The notes below the pieces were generated by a model. The model saw only the letters and a list, made by a program, of their open reading frames with translations, was not told where the DNA came from and ran no database searches. Both the position numbers and the translations under genes were made by a program. A DNA stretch of 64,000 nucleotides from Oscillospiraceae bacterium (GTDB taxonomy: Bacteria; Bacillota; Clostridia; Oscillospirales; Acutalibacteraceae): NCBI GenBank assembly GCA_003538135.1, contig DPOR01000013.1:444118-508117 (forward strand), in the 5' to 3' direction. Positions 16,305 through 23,979 of this stretch are shown piece by piece (positions within the stretch are counted from its first letter, which is position 1; every line of letters begins with the position of its first letter).

Positions 16305-17315
16305 TTATTCTTTTATTATCTTATATGCAATATCCGGCGTGTCGCTGATAATTGCATCGGCGCCGATATCGTTGAGACGCGCTATCTCTTCGGGGTCATT
16401 TATCGTCCAGTACTGCACGGCGATATTATAGCGGTGAGCGTAATCTACTATTTTCTTCGTTCCGAGACGGACGACACCGTACTGATTGGCGGGAATCTGG
16501 AGCGCGCTGTATTTAATCGAATCCTCATCGAGGTTGAGATTGAGAAGCGCCGCGCCGTAGAACTTGAGCACTTCGGATACACCCGCGGAGCGGAGCATAT
16601 CGGGGTGCTTTTCATCGACATATTCGGTAACCTCGCCCTTGAAGGTGCCGAAGATAACGCGGTCGAGAAGTCCGCGCTCTTTAATCACGTCATAGAGGAT
16701 ATCGACGCCGCGCATACCGTCCTCGCCGCCGTCCTTTATCTCGATTATATAACTGTATTTTCCGTGGGATTCGAGCTTGTCGAGCACATCCTCGAGCAGC
16801 ACCGCGCGCAGGTCATCGGGAATCTTATCGCCGCGCAGTCCTCTGTACGGATAACTGCCGTCAGCAGCCTGGAAGTTTTCGCCGAAGTTGAGCTCACGCA
16901 GCTCGGCATATGTGTGGTCGATGGGCTTGACATCCTCGTAGCCGAAGTGTTCAACGGCGTTTGTGGTTCTGTCGAGAGTATCGTCATGCAGAAGTATCAA
17001 TTTATTGTCCTTGGTGATGTGCAGGTCAAACTCAAAGATATCGGTGTTGAAATCCTCGCTATCCATGCACGATTTGAACGCAAGCATCGTGTTTTCGGGC
17101 ATTATTCCGCCGCCCGAGCGGTGCGCCGAAATGAGCGCGGTGTCCGCAGTGATATAGGCGTTTGTTTCCCCGCTGTAAAGCATCGTCTCGGGCGTCCACG
17201 CCATGAGAGAGGCGTACACCGCGATAAACACGGCAATAACAGCCAAAACGGCGCCCAAAACCTTTAATGCTGTTTTCTTTCCCGTTCTTTTTCCTTTTTT
17301 CTTCTTTTCTGACAT
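16305..17315 (-). CDS. Membrane-anchored glycerophosphodiester phosphodiesterase
   Basis: A 336-residue GDPD family protein. A Lys-rich head and one membrane segment (VLGAVLAVIAVFIAVYASLM, about 19-38) anchor it, with the catalytic TIM barrel outside. Catalytic motifs are ISAHRSGGGIMPENT (about 63-77; HR and EN), FEFDLHITKDNKLILLHDDT (about 93-112; ExD and H), and later IEIKDG. It hydrolyses glycerophosphodiesters to glycerol-3-phosphate and an alcohol, from phospholipid or teichoic acid turnover. The start at 17315 has AAAGGAG 7 bases upstream; the earlier in-frame start is too close to it. Confidence 0.92.
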   Translation of the reverse strand: MSEKKKKGKRTGKKTALKVLGAVLAVIAVFIAVYASLMAWTPETMLYSGETNAYITADTALISAHRSGGGIMPENTMLAFKSCMDSEDFNTDIFEFDLHITKDNKLILLHDDTLDRTTNAVEHFGYEDVKPIDHTYAELRELNFGENFQAADGSYPYRGLRGDKIPDDLRAVLLEDVLDKLESHGKYSYIIEIKDGGEDGMRGVDILYDVIKERGLLDRVIFGTFKGEVTEYVDEKHPDMLRSAGVSEVLKFYGAALLNLNLDEDSIKYSALQIPANQYGVVRLGTKKIVDYAHRYNIAVQYWTINDPEEIARLNDIGADAIISDTPDIAYKIIKE

Positions 17316-17422
17316 TTTAGTTCTCCTTTGCGGCAAAGCAGCCGCCTGCTGTGATTATGTATAAAAACATAACACAACAGGCGCCAAAATGCAATAAATT
17401 TTACAAACTTTCTTCAATTATT

Positions 17423-17677
17423 TTACTCTTTCATGTTTCTGTACTTCTCGCGGGTAGCAAGTCCGCCGCGGATATGGCGCTGAGCTTTGTTTATATCGAG
17501 TATCTCGCGTACCTCGCTGTAAAGTCCGGGATTGAGAGTGCGCAGTCGACGCGCGACATCCATATGTACGGTTGACTTTGAAACCCCGAACTGTTTTGCC
17601 GCTGCCCTGACAGTTGTTTTGTTTTCAACTATATACTCCGCAAGCTCGACGGCCCTCTCCTCTACTATTCCTTTCAA
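17423..17677 (-). CDS. spoIIID: Sporulation transcriptional regulator SpoIIID
   Basis: An 84-residue protein matching SpoIIID almost end to end. The helix-turn-helix is TTVRAAAKQFGVSKSTVHMD (about residues 21-40), with the family tail RLRTLNPGLYSEVREILDIN and a basic C-terminus. SpoIIID is the small mother-cell regulator that acts between sigma-E and sigma-K stages. The start is a TTG at 17677 with GGGAGGG about 6-7 bases upstream. That ribosome site lies inside an inverted repeat (17684-17729), described separately. It lies 78 bases after the EamA gene. Confidence 0.95.
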   Translation of the reverse strand: MKGIVEERAVELAEYIVENKTTVRAAAKQFGVSKSTVHMDVARRLRTLNPGLYSEVREILDINKAQRHIRGGLATREKYRNMKE

Positions 17678-17683
17678 AACGAA

Positions 17684-17729
17684 CCCTCCCGTTTTTCATT
17701 CTCGCTAATAGATATGCAAAACGGGAGGG
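17684..17729 (-). repeat. 12-bp inverted repeat covering the spoIIID ribosome binding site
   Basis: The arms at 17684-17695 and 17718-17729 are perfect 12-bp complements with a 22-base loop. On the minus strand the second arm contains GGGAGGG, the spoIIID ribosome binding site, and is followed by TTCGTTTTG, which includes the TTG start. A transcript reading in from the EamA gene would form a hairpin that hides the site. A transcript starting in the loop would not. A sigma-E-like -10 (CATATCTAT, 17716-17708) lies in the loop with GAATAAA upstream. It could instead act as a weak terminator for the EamA gene. Confidence 0.65.
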
Positions 17730-17755
17730 CTTTATTCACTTGAAGAGAGCTTGTT

Positions 17756-18169
17756 TTAAAGAATAAGCACAAAGGTGCCGGCGGTTATCAGCGCGCCGCC
17801 GAGAACGGTAGTCCAGGTCACCTTTTCGTGCAGTATAACAAATGCGAGCACGATGCTTATAACGACGCTGAATTTGTCTATCGGCACGACCTTTGACGCT
17901 TCGCCGAGCTGGAGGGCATGATAATAGAACAGCCACGAAAGCCCTGTTGCAACGCCCGAGAGAATAAGGAAAATCCAGCTGCGTGTACCTATGCTGCTGA
18001 TTCCGTGATGTGCGCCTGTGGCGAAAACTATGCCCCACGCGAGCACGAGCACGACGGCGGTTCTTATCGCCGTGGCAAGATTGGAGTTGACCCCCTCTAT
18101 GCCTATTTTAGCGAGAATCGATGTCAGCGCGGCAAACACCGCGGAAAGCAACGCGAAAGTTACCCACAT
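17756..18169 (-). CDS. EamA family transporter, single-domain (five-helix) form
   Basis: A 137-residue membrane protein with one EamA domain (MWVTFALLSAVFAALTSILA at the start, GIEGVNSNLATAIRT at about 22-36, and VPIDKFSVVISIVLAF near 95). Most EamA proteins have two such domains in 300 residues; this half-size form must dimerise, like the small multidrug family. The substrate is unknown. The start at 18169 has GGAGG 7 bases upstream and matches the usual family N-terminus. A TTG start at 18205 is possible and would add 12 residues. It lies 84 bases after tgt on the same strand. Confidence 0.88.
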   Translation of the reverse strand: MWVTFALLSAVFAALTSILAKIGIEGVNSNLATAIRTAVVLVLAWGIVFATGAHHGISSIGTRSWIFLILSGVATGLSWLFYYHALQLGEASKVVPIDKFSVVISIVLAFVILHEKVTWTTVLGGALITAGTFVLIL

Positions 18170-18253
18170 AAACGCTCCTCCTTTTTTTCCGGACTTTTTT
18201 TCCAAGGCATATCACCTCTTTGCAGCCGTCAAAAGGCGGTCACCGTATTTTAT

Positions 18254-19387
18254 TTATATTCTCGTGTCGAGAAGATCCGTGTATTTTTCCTTGAACTCCA
18301 TGAAAGTGCCGTCCTCAAGGCTTTGGCGTATCTTCTCCATGAGGGTATTATAGAACCAGAGATTGTGCATGACGCAAAGGCGCATGGCGAGCATTTCGCC
18401 GGACTTGAACAGATGTCTGATATAAGCTCTCGAATGTCTGCGGCAGGTCGGGCAGGAGCACTCGGGGTCTATCGGGCGCAGGTCGCGCTCATACTTTGCG
18501 TTATTGAGATTGATTATGCCGCCCATGGTGAAAAGATGTCCGTGACGTGCGTTGCGGCTGGGCATGACGCAGTCGAAAAGGTCGACTCCGCGAGAAACAC
18601 CCTCGAGGATGTTTCCGGGAGTCCCGACTCCCATGAGATAGCGCGGCTTATCGGCGGGCATATACGGCTCAACTGCCGAAATTATGCGGTACATATCCTC
18701 CTTCGGCTCGCCGACGGCAAGACCGCCTATCGCGTAGCCGTCAAGATTGAGCTCGGCTATACGCTTCATATGCTCTATACGCAGGTCATCAAAGGTGCAG
18801 CCCTGATTTATGCCGAAGAGCAGCTGATCTTTATTTATCGTATCGGGCAGAGAATTGAGGCGATCCATCTCCGCCTTGCAGCGCTCAAGCCAACGCGCCG
18901 TGCGTGCGCAGGACTGCTCGGAATACTCATATTTCGCGGGATTTTCAACGCACTCGTCAAAGGCCATGGCGATAGTCGAGCCGAGGTTCGACTGTATTCT
19001 CATACTCTCCTCGGGGCCCATAAAAATCTTGCGTCCGTCGATATGCGAGGAAAAATAGACACCCTCCTCTTTTATCTTGCGGAGCTTTGCGAGCGAAAAG
19101 ACCTGGAATCCGCCGCTGTCCGTGAGTATGGGCCCGTCCCATCCCGTAAACTTGTGCAGTCCGCCGAACTCCTTTACAAGCTCGTCGCCCGGGCGCAGAT
19201 GCAGATGATATGTGTTGCAAAGCTGAACCTGGCAGTGGATATCCTTGAGGTCATACGACGAGACCGCGCCCTTTATCGCGCCGCAGGTTGCGACATTCAT
19301 AAAAGCCGGAGTCTGCACGGTTCCGTGGACAGTTTCAAACACGCCGCGGCGGGCTGTTCCCTCTTTTTTTATAACAGTAAACTTCAT
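18254..19387 (-). CDS. tgt: tRNA-guanine (queuine) transglycosylase
   Basis: A 377-residue Tgt that swaps guanine-34 of GUN anticodons for preQ1. Visible motifs are TDSGGFQVFSL (about 92-102; the aspartate aids catalysis), FGINQGC, LMGVGTPGNILEGV, FDCVMPSRNARHG (catalytic Asp), and the zinc site CSCPTCRRHSRAYIRHLF (about 306-323). The start at 19387 with AAAGGA upstream gives the standard N-terminus MKFTVIKK; the longer reading is not supported. It follows queA by 22 bases, so both queuosine steps are co-expressed. Confidence 0.96.
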   Translation of the reverse strand: MKFTVIKKEGTARRGVFETVHGTVQTPAFMNVATCGAIKGAVSSYDLKDIHCQVQLCNTYHLHLRPGDELVKEFGGLHKFTGWDGPILTDSGGFQVFSLAKLRKIKEEGVYFSSHIDGRKIFMGPEESMRIQSNLGSTIAMAFDECVENPAKYEYSEQSCARTARWLERCKAEMDRLNSLPDTINKDQLLFGINQGCTFDDLRIEHMKRIAELNLDGYAIGGLAVGEPKEDMYRIISAVEPYMPADKPRYLMGVGTPGNILEGVSRGVDLFDCVMPSRNARHGHLFTMGGIINLNNAKYERDLRPIDPECSCPTCRRHSRAYIRHLFKSGEMLAMRLCVMHNLWFYNTLMEKIRQSLEDGTFMEFKEKYTDLLDTRI

Positions 19388-19409
19388 CTTTTTTCCTTTC
19401 GGTCGGTGT

Positions 19410-20432
19410 TTATTCAATGAGCATGGCATCGCCAAAACTGAAAAATCTGTATTTTTCCTGAACCGCAATTTTGTATGCATTCATCGTGTTTTCATATCCG
19501 CAGAAGGCAGAGACGAGCATTATAAGCGTGCTCTCGGGAAGATGGAAATTCGTTATAAGCGCGTCGATGCACTTATAACGGTATCCGGGATAGATGAATA
19601 TATCCGTCCAGTCGTCGTCGGCGCGTATCTCGCCGCACTTCGTTGCAACGCTTTCGAGCGTGCGGCAGCAGGTAGTTCCGACGGCGAAAACGCGTCCGCC
19701 GTTTTTCTTTGTATCGTTTATGAGCTTCGCCGTAGCCTCGGGCAGCATATAGTGCTCGGAGTGCATATGGTGATCCTCGACATTTTCCGCCTTAACGGGT
19801 CTGAATGTTCCGAGACCGACATGAAGGGTGACGAATCCGACGCCCACACCCTTTTCGCGCAGGGAGTCAAGGAGTTCGGGAGTGAAATGCAGTCCGGCGG
19901 TCGGGGCGGCGGCACTGCCGCGCTCACGGGCATAGACCGTTTGGTATCTGTCGTTGTCTTCGAGCTTTTCGGTGATGTAGTGCGGCAGAGGCATCTCGCC
20001 TATCTTATCGAGCAGCTCGAAGAACACACCGTCATATGTAAACTTTGCAAGGCGGTTGCCGTCCGGCAGAACGTCAACAATCTCGGCGAAGAGCATATCA
20101 TGGAAAGTGAACCTGTGACCCTTTCGCGCTTTTTTGCCCGGACCCGTAATAACCTCCCAGACATCGTCGCCCTTATTGTTGAGAAGCAGAAACTCTACAA
20201 CGGAGCCCGTGTCTACCCTCGTGCCGTAGAGACGTGCGGGAAGCACCTTGGTATCGTTGAGAATGAGGCAGTCGCCCGGCTCTATATACTGCACGATATT
20301 GCGGAATATATCGTGTTTTACCGCGCCTGTCTTTTTATCGAGCACCATAAGTCTCGAGCTGTCGCGCGGCTCGGCGGGGTGCTGTGCTATGAGCTCCTGC
20401 GGCAGATCGTAAAAAAAATCGCTTTTTTTCAT
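19410..20432 (-). CDS. queA: S-adenosylmethionine:tRNA ribosyltransferase-isomerase
   Basis: A 340-residue QueA that transfers and isomerises the ribosyl group of SAM onto preQ1-tRNA to give epoxyqueuosine. The N-terminus SDFFYDLPQELIAQHPAEPR, the mid-protein AAPTAGLHFTPELLD and FVTLHVGLGTF, and the C-terminal TNFHLPESTLIMLVSAF are all canonical. It is the first gene of the queA-tgt pair, divergent from asd across a 185-base gap. No preQ1 riboswitch is evident in the leader. Confidence 0.96.
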   Translation of the reverse strand: MKKSDFFYDLPQELIAQHPAEPRDSSRLMVLDKKTGAVKHDIFRNIVQYIEPGDCLILNDTKVLPARLYGTRVDTGSVVEFLLLNNKGDDVWEVITGPGKKARKGHRFTFHDMLFAEIVDVLPDGNRLAKFTYDGVFFELLDKIGEMPLPHYITEKLEDNDRYQTVYARERGSAAAPTAGLHFTPELLDSLREKGVGVGFVTLHVGLGTFRPVKAENVEDHHMHSEHYMLPEATAKLINDTKKNGGRVFAVGTTCCRTLESVATKCGEIRADDDWTDIFIYPGYRYKCIDALITNFHLPESTLIMLVSAFCGYENTMNAYKIAVQEKYRFFSFGDAMLIE

Positions 20433-20472
20433 TATTTTCCTCAGCTTTCGCGTCCTGAGACTAAAAAAATAT

Positions 20473-20502
20473 TTGACTTGTAATATCCGTTAGTGGTATC
20501 AT
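20473..20502 (+). promoter_or_regulatory. Probable promoter of the asd-dap operon
   Basis: TTGACT (20473-20478) and TATCAT (20497-20502) are separated by 18 bases on the plus strand, about 115 bases before the asd start. The leader is too short for a lysine riboswitch and I see no such fold. Confidence 0.55.
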
Positions 20503-20617
20503 TTTAATGTTATATCCCGACGGAGTTCTTTTCAAGGCTAAGCACTATTATATTGCAAAATCTCTGTCAATACAACCACTTTTTCAATCAAAAAACGTTT
20601 TTCGGAGGAACTTTATC

Positions 20618-21700
20618 ATGAAGCATTTTAAAGTAGGTATTATAGGCGCAACAGGTATGGTCGGTCAGAGGTTCGCCACCCTGCTTGAGAATCATCCGTG
20701 GTTCGAGGTCTGCGCGCTCGCCGCGAGCTCACGCTCGGCGGGCAAGACATACGAGGAGGCTCTCGGAACCAAATGGTGCATGAAAAGCCCCATCCCCGAA
20801 AAGTTCAGAAATATGACGGTTTTGGACGCCGAGGCAGATGTTGAAAAAATCGCGGCGGCTGTCGATTTCGTTTTCTGTGCGGTCAACATGAACAAGGATG
20901 AGATAAAGGCGCTCGAGCTCAAATACGCGAAGGCGGAGTGCCCCGTTGTTTCGAACAACAGCGCAAACCGCTTCACGCCCGATGTTCCGATGATAATCCC
21001 AGAGCTCAACCCCGATCACGCCGACATAATCAAGGCGCAGAGAGAGAGGCTCGGCACAAAGCGCGGATTCATCTCCGTCAAATCGAACTGCTCGCTCCAG
21101 AGCTATGTTCCTGCGCTGTTCCCGCTTTCGGAGTTCGGAGTCAAGGATGTTCTCGTCTGCACCTATCAGGCTATCTCCGGCGCGGGCAAGACCTTTGAGA
21201 CATGGCCCGAGATGATAGACAACGTCATCCCCTACATCGGCGGCGAGGAGGAGAAATCCGAGAGAGAGCCGCTCAAAATCTGGGGCAAGATAGAGGGCGG
21301 CGAAATAGTTCCCGCAAACAGCCCGAACTTCACCGCACAGTGTCTGCGCGTTCCCGTATCGGACGGTCATATGGCGGCGGTTTTCGTAAGATTCGAAAAC
21401 AAGCCCGAAAAAGAACAGATACTTAAAATCTGGAAGGATTTCAAGGGATATCCTCAGCAGGTCGGACTGCCCAGCGCACCCAAGCAGTTCCTCAACTATT
21501 TTGAAGAGGACAATATGCCTCAGACTCGCCTCAACAGAGAGCTTGAGGGCGGCATGGCGATATCGGTCGGCCGTCTGCGCGAGGATACTCAGTACGATTA
21601 CAAATTTGTCTGCCTTTCACACAATACTCTCAGAGGCGCCGCCGGCGGAGCCGTGCTCATGGCGGAGCTGCTTTGCGAAAAGGGATATATGGACAGATAA
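20618..21700 (+). CDS. asd: Aspartate-semialdehyde dehydrogenase
   Basis: A 360-residue NADP-dependent enzyme that reduces aspartyl phosphate to aspartate semialdehyde, the branch point to lysine/DAP and threonine/methionine. The nucleotide loop is VGIIGATGMVGQR (about 5-17), and the catalytic cysteine is in VKSNCSLQSY (about residue 152). The order of motifs is that of the fungal/archaeal-like subgroup rather than the E. coli one. The ATG at 20618 has GGAGG 9 bases upstream and gives the proper N-terminus. It leads the asd-dapA-dapB-ACT operon. Confidence 0.95.
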   Translation: MKHFKVGIIGATGMVGQRFATLLENHPWFEVCALAASSRSAGKTYEEALGTKWCMKSPIPEKFRNMTVLDAEADVEKIAAAVDFVFCAVNMNKDEIKALELKYAKAECPVVSNNSANRFTPDVPMIIPELNPDHADIIKAQRERLGTKRGFISVKSNCSLQSYVPALFPLSEFGVKDVLVCTYQAISGAGKTFETWPEMIDNVIPYIGGEEEKSEREPLKIWGKIEGGEIVPANSPNFTAQCLRVPVSDGHMAAVFVRFENKPEKEQILKIWKDFKGYPQQVGLPSAPKQFLNYFEEDNMPQTRLNRELEGGMAISVGRLREDTQYDYKFVCLSHNTLRGAAGGAVLMAELLCEKGYMDR

Positions 21701-21707
21701 TATAAAC

Positions 21708-21743
21708 GCCGTCCGGCTGTCTGTCCGGGCGGCTTCCGTTTTT
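21708..21743 (+). terminator. Hairpin with T-run between asd and dapA (partial terminator)
   Basis: A 9-bp stem (21708-21716 with 21725-21733, one G-U pair) and 8-base loop are followed by TTCCGTTTTT. It sits in the 60-base gap before dapA and would lower read-through from asd, so dapAB may be expressed less than asd. Confidence 0.6.
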
Positions 21744-21760
21744 ATAAGGAGGCCGGCTTT

Positions 21761-22648
21761 ATGAAGAAAGCTGTTTTCACAGGGGCGGCAGTGGCGCTTG
21801 TCACGCCGTTTCATAAAGACGGAAGTGTAAACTACGGAAAACTGGAAGAGCTTATAGATTATCAGATAGAAAACTCCACGGATGCCATAGTTGTATGTGC
21901 AACGACCGGAGAAAGTCCGACATTGAGCTACGAAGAGCACGAGCAAATCGTGCGGCGCTGTGTTGAATATGCGGCGGGAAGAGTGCCGATAATTGCGGGC
22001 ACGGGCAGCAATGACACAAAAAATGCTTTGAAGCTGTCAAACGACGCGGAAAGAGCCGGCGCAGACGCGCTGTTAATGGTGACTCCGTACTACAACAAGA
22101 CATCGCAGGCGGGGCTGATAAAGCACTTTAATTTCATTGCGGACAGAGTAAGCACGCCGATAATCCTCTACAATGTGCCGAGCCGCACGGGGCTTAATAT
22201 AAAACCGGAGACCTATTTTGAACTTTCAAAGCATAAGAATATAGTGGCGGCAAAGGAAGCAAACGGCGACATTTCCGCGCTCGCGCAGACTGTAAAGCTC
22301 TGCGGCGACGAGCTCACTGTCTACAGCGGAAACGATGACCAGATAACGGCGTTTATGTCGCTGGGCGCAAAGGGCGTTATCTCTGTGCTCTCCAATATAG
22401 CGCCGAGGGCGGTGCACGATACGGTCGATATGTATCTGAAGGGAAACGCAGAAAAAAGTGCGGAGCTTCAGCTGAAGTTTTTGAACCTTTGCAACAGCCT
22501 GTTCGCCGATGTGAATCCCATCCCCGTAAAAGAAGCGATGAATATGCTGGGCATGGATGTCGGTGCGTGCAGGCTTCCGCTGACGGAGATATGTCCCTCG
22601 GCAAGAGAGAGGCTCAAAAGAAGTCTCTCGGAGCTTAAAATGATATAG
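21761..22648 (+). CDS. dapA: 4-hydroxy-tetrahydrodipicolinate synthase
   Basis: A 295-residue DapA that condenses pyruvate with aspartate semialdehyde. Signature stretches are VVCATTGESPTLSYEEHE (about 45-62), the catalytic tyrosine in ILYNVPSRTG (about 135-144), and the Schiff-base lysine in NIVAAKEANGD (about 157-167). The start has AAGGAGG 8-10 bases upstream. Its product feeds both cell-wall diaminopimelate and spore dipicolinate (dpaAB at the left of the window). Confidence 0.97.
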   Translation: MKKAVFTGAAVALVTPFHKDGSVNYGKLEELIDYQIENSTDAIVVCATTGESPTLSYEEHEQIVRRCVEYAAGRVPIIAGTGSNDTKNALKLSNDAERAGADALLMVTPYYNKTSQAGLIKHFNFIADRVSTPIILYNVPSRTGLNIKPETYFELSKHKNIVAAKEANGDISALAQTVKLCGDELTVYSGNDDQITAFMSLGAKGVISVLSNIAPRAVHDTVDMYLKGNAEKSAELQLKFLNLCNSLFADVNPIPVKEAMNMLGMDVGACRLPLTEICPSARERLKRSLSELKMI

Positions 22649-22685
22649 CATGAAAGGCGCGGCGAAAACACCGCAGGGCGAACGA

Positions 22686-23453
22686 ATGCTTAATATTATG
22701 CTCAGCGGCTGCTGCGGAAGCATGGGCAAAACCGTCACCGCTTTCGCAGAAGGCCGAGACGATATCAGAATAGTTGCGGGAATCGACAGAGAGGCGTGCA
22801 AAAACGAATATCCCGCTTTTGTCTCGCCGTTCAGCTTCAACGGCAAGGCGGATGTCATAATCGATTTTTCTTCCCCCGCCGCCGTTCCGGGTCTGCTCGA
22901 ATATGCGGTTGAATCAAAAACTCCCGCCGTCATTGCGACAACCGGACTCGGCGAAGCACATATTGCGCTTATATATGAAGCGGCAAAAAATATCCCTATA
23001 TTTTTCAGCGCGAATATGTCGCTCGGTATAAATCTTCTCTGCGAGCTTGCCAAAGCGGCGGCGAGAGTTTTGGGAAACACATACGACATAGAGATAGTAG
23101 AGACTCACCACGCGCAGAAAGCGGACGCGCCGAGCGGGACGGCTCTCATGCTCGCAGACGTTATATCGTCGGAGCTCGAACACAAGCCGAGATACGAATA
23201 CGACCGCCATTTGAGGCGCGAAAAGCGCCCGCACGACGAGATAGGGATACACTCCGTGCGCGGCGGGACGGCAGTCGGCGAGCACGAAATAATATTCGCG
23301 GGCTGCAACGAGACGATAACGCTCTGCCACTGCGCTCAAAGCAGAGAGCTGTTTGCGGCGGGAGCGGTCAACGCCGCAAAATTCATACAAAACAAAGTGC
23401 CGGGGCTTTACGGCATGAGCGATATGCTGAAAGGAAAGGATGCGAAAAAATGA
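22686..23453 (+). CDS. dapB: 4-hydroxy-tetrahydrodipicolinate reductase
   Basis: A 255-residue DapB. The nucleotide-binding start is LNIMLSGCCGSMGKTV (residues 2-17) and the substrate motif is ETHHAQKADAPSGTALML (about 140-157), with the catalytic His/Lys pair. The ATG at 22686 gives the usual N-terminus; an ATG at 22650 would add 12 residues with no better ribosome site, so the start is somewhat uncertain. It follows dapA by 37 bases and overlaps the ACT gene by 4. Confidence 0.95.
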   Translation: MLNIMLSGCCGSMGKTVTAFAEGRDDIRIVAGIDREACKNEYPAFVSPFSFNGKADVIIDFSSPAAVPGLLEYAVESKTPAVIATTGLGEAHIALIYEAAKNIPIFFSANMSLGINLLCELAKAAARVLGNTYDIEIVETHHAQKADAPSGTALMLADVISSELEHKPRYEYDRHLRREKRPHDEIGIHSVRGGTAVGEHEIIFAGCNETITLCHCAQSRELFAAGAVNAAKFIQNKVPGLYGMSDMLKGKDAKK

Positions 23454-23911
23454 AGATAATCGAATCGATAAGCGTCAGCGAGGACATAACTTTATTTTCA
23501 CTCAGCGACTTCCCCGCCGACATAAGCTTTGTCGCGGGCATATTCGACAAGATCGCCGAGACGGGAATTGATGTCGATATGATATCGCAGTTTCTGCCGA
23601 ACGGCTCTCATTCGGGGCTTTCGTTCACCGTCAGCGACGACGACTTCGGCGGCGTGCTTGAGACTGCGACGCAGCTGAGAGCCGTGAACCGCAAAATAAA
23701 AATAAGCGTCAGCTCCGGCAACTGCAAGATATCGATAAGCGGCGCCGATATGAAAGGTCGCCCGGGCGTTGCGGCGCGGGTATTCAAGGCGGCGGCGGAC
23801 GCGGGAAGCGACATAAGGATGATAAACACGTCTGAGACGGACATATCTCTGCTGGTTGTCAAGGCCGACGTCGATGCGACGGTTGCGGCAATAAAAAAGG
23901 AGTTTGAATAA
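23450..23911 (+). CDS. Free-standing ACT-domain protein like the aspartokinase regulatory region
   Basis: A 153-residue protein made of two ACT domains and nothing else. The pattern follows the regulatory half of aspartate kinase: ISFVAGIFDKIAETGIDVDM (about 25-44), then GRPGVAARVFKAAADAGSDI (about 102-121) and MINTSETDISLLV (about 123-135). In aspartokinase this region binds lysine or threonine. No kinase catalytic domain is present. It overlaps dapB (ATGA), so it is translated with the lysine/DAP enzymes. It may be a lysine sensor or a separate subunit of an aspartokinase encoded elsewhere; both are inference. Confidence 0.82.
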   Translation: MKIIESISVSEDITLFSLSDFPADISFVAGIFDKIAETGIDVDMISQFLPNGSHSGLSFTVSDDDFGGVLETATQLRAVNRKIKISVSSGNCKISISGADMKGRPGVAARVFKAAADAGSDIRMINTSETDISLLVVKADVDATVAAIKKEFE

Positions 23912-23950
23912 ATCAAAAAGCCGCACCGTGCGATGCAGCTTTTCAGAATC

Positions 23951-23979
23951 TGTCGGCACAGAAATGTGCCGACTTTTTT
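23951..23979 (+). terminator. Intrinsic terminator of the asd-dap operon
   Basis: A perfect 9-bp stem (23952-23960 with 23965-23973) closes a GAAA tetraloop and is followed by six T. It overlaps the stop codon of the converging gene at 23978. Confidence 0.92.

Noticed and set aside
17918..19420. A 500-codon plus-strand frame opposite the EamA and tgt genes
   Set aside because: Shadow of canonical genes; composition is Arg/Ala/Leu-rich as expected for an antisense reading.
20503..20617. A possible lysine riboswitch or T-box in the asd leader
   Set aside because: The leader is only about 110 bases and shows no conserved T-box or L-box core or stable terminator before asd.
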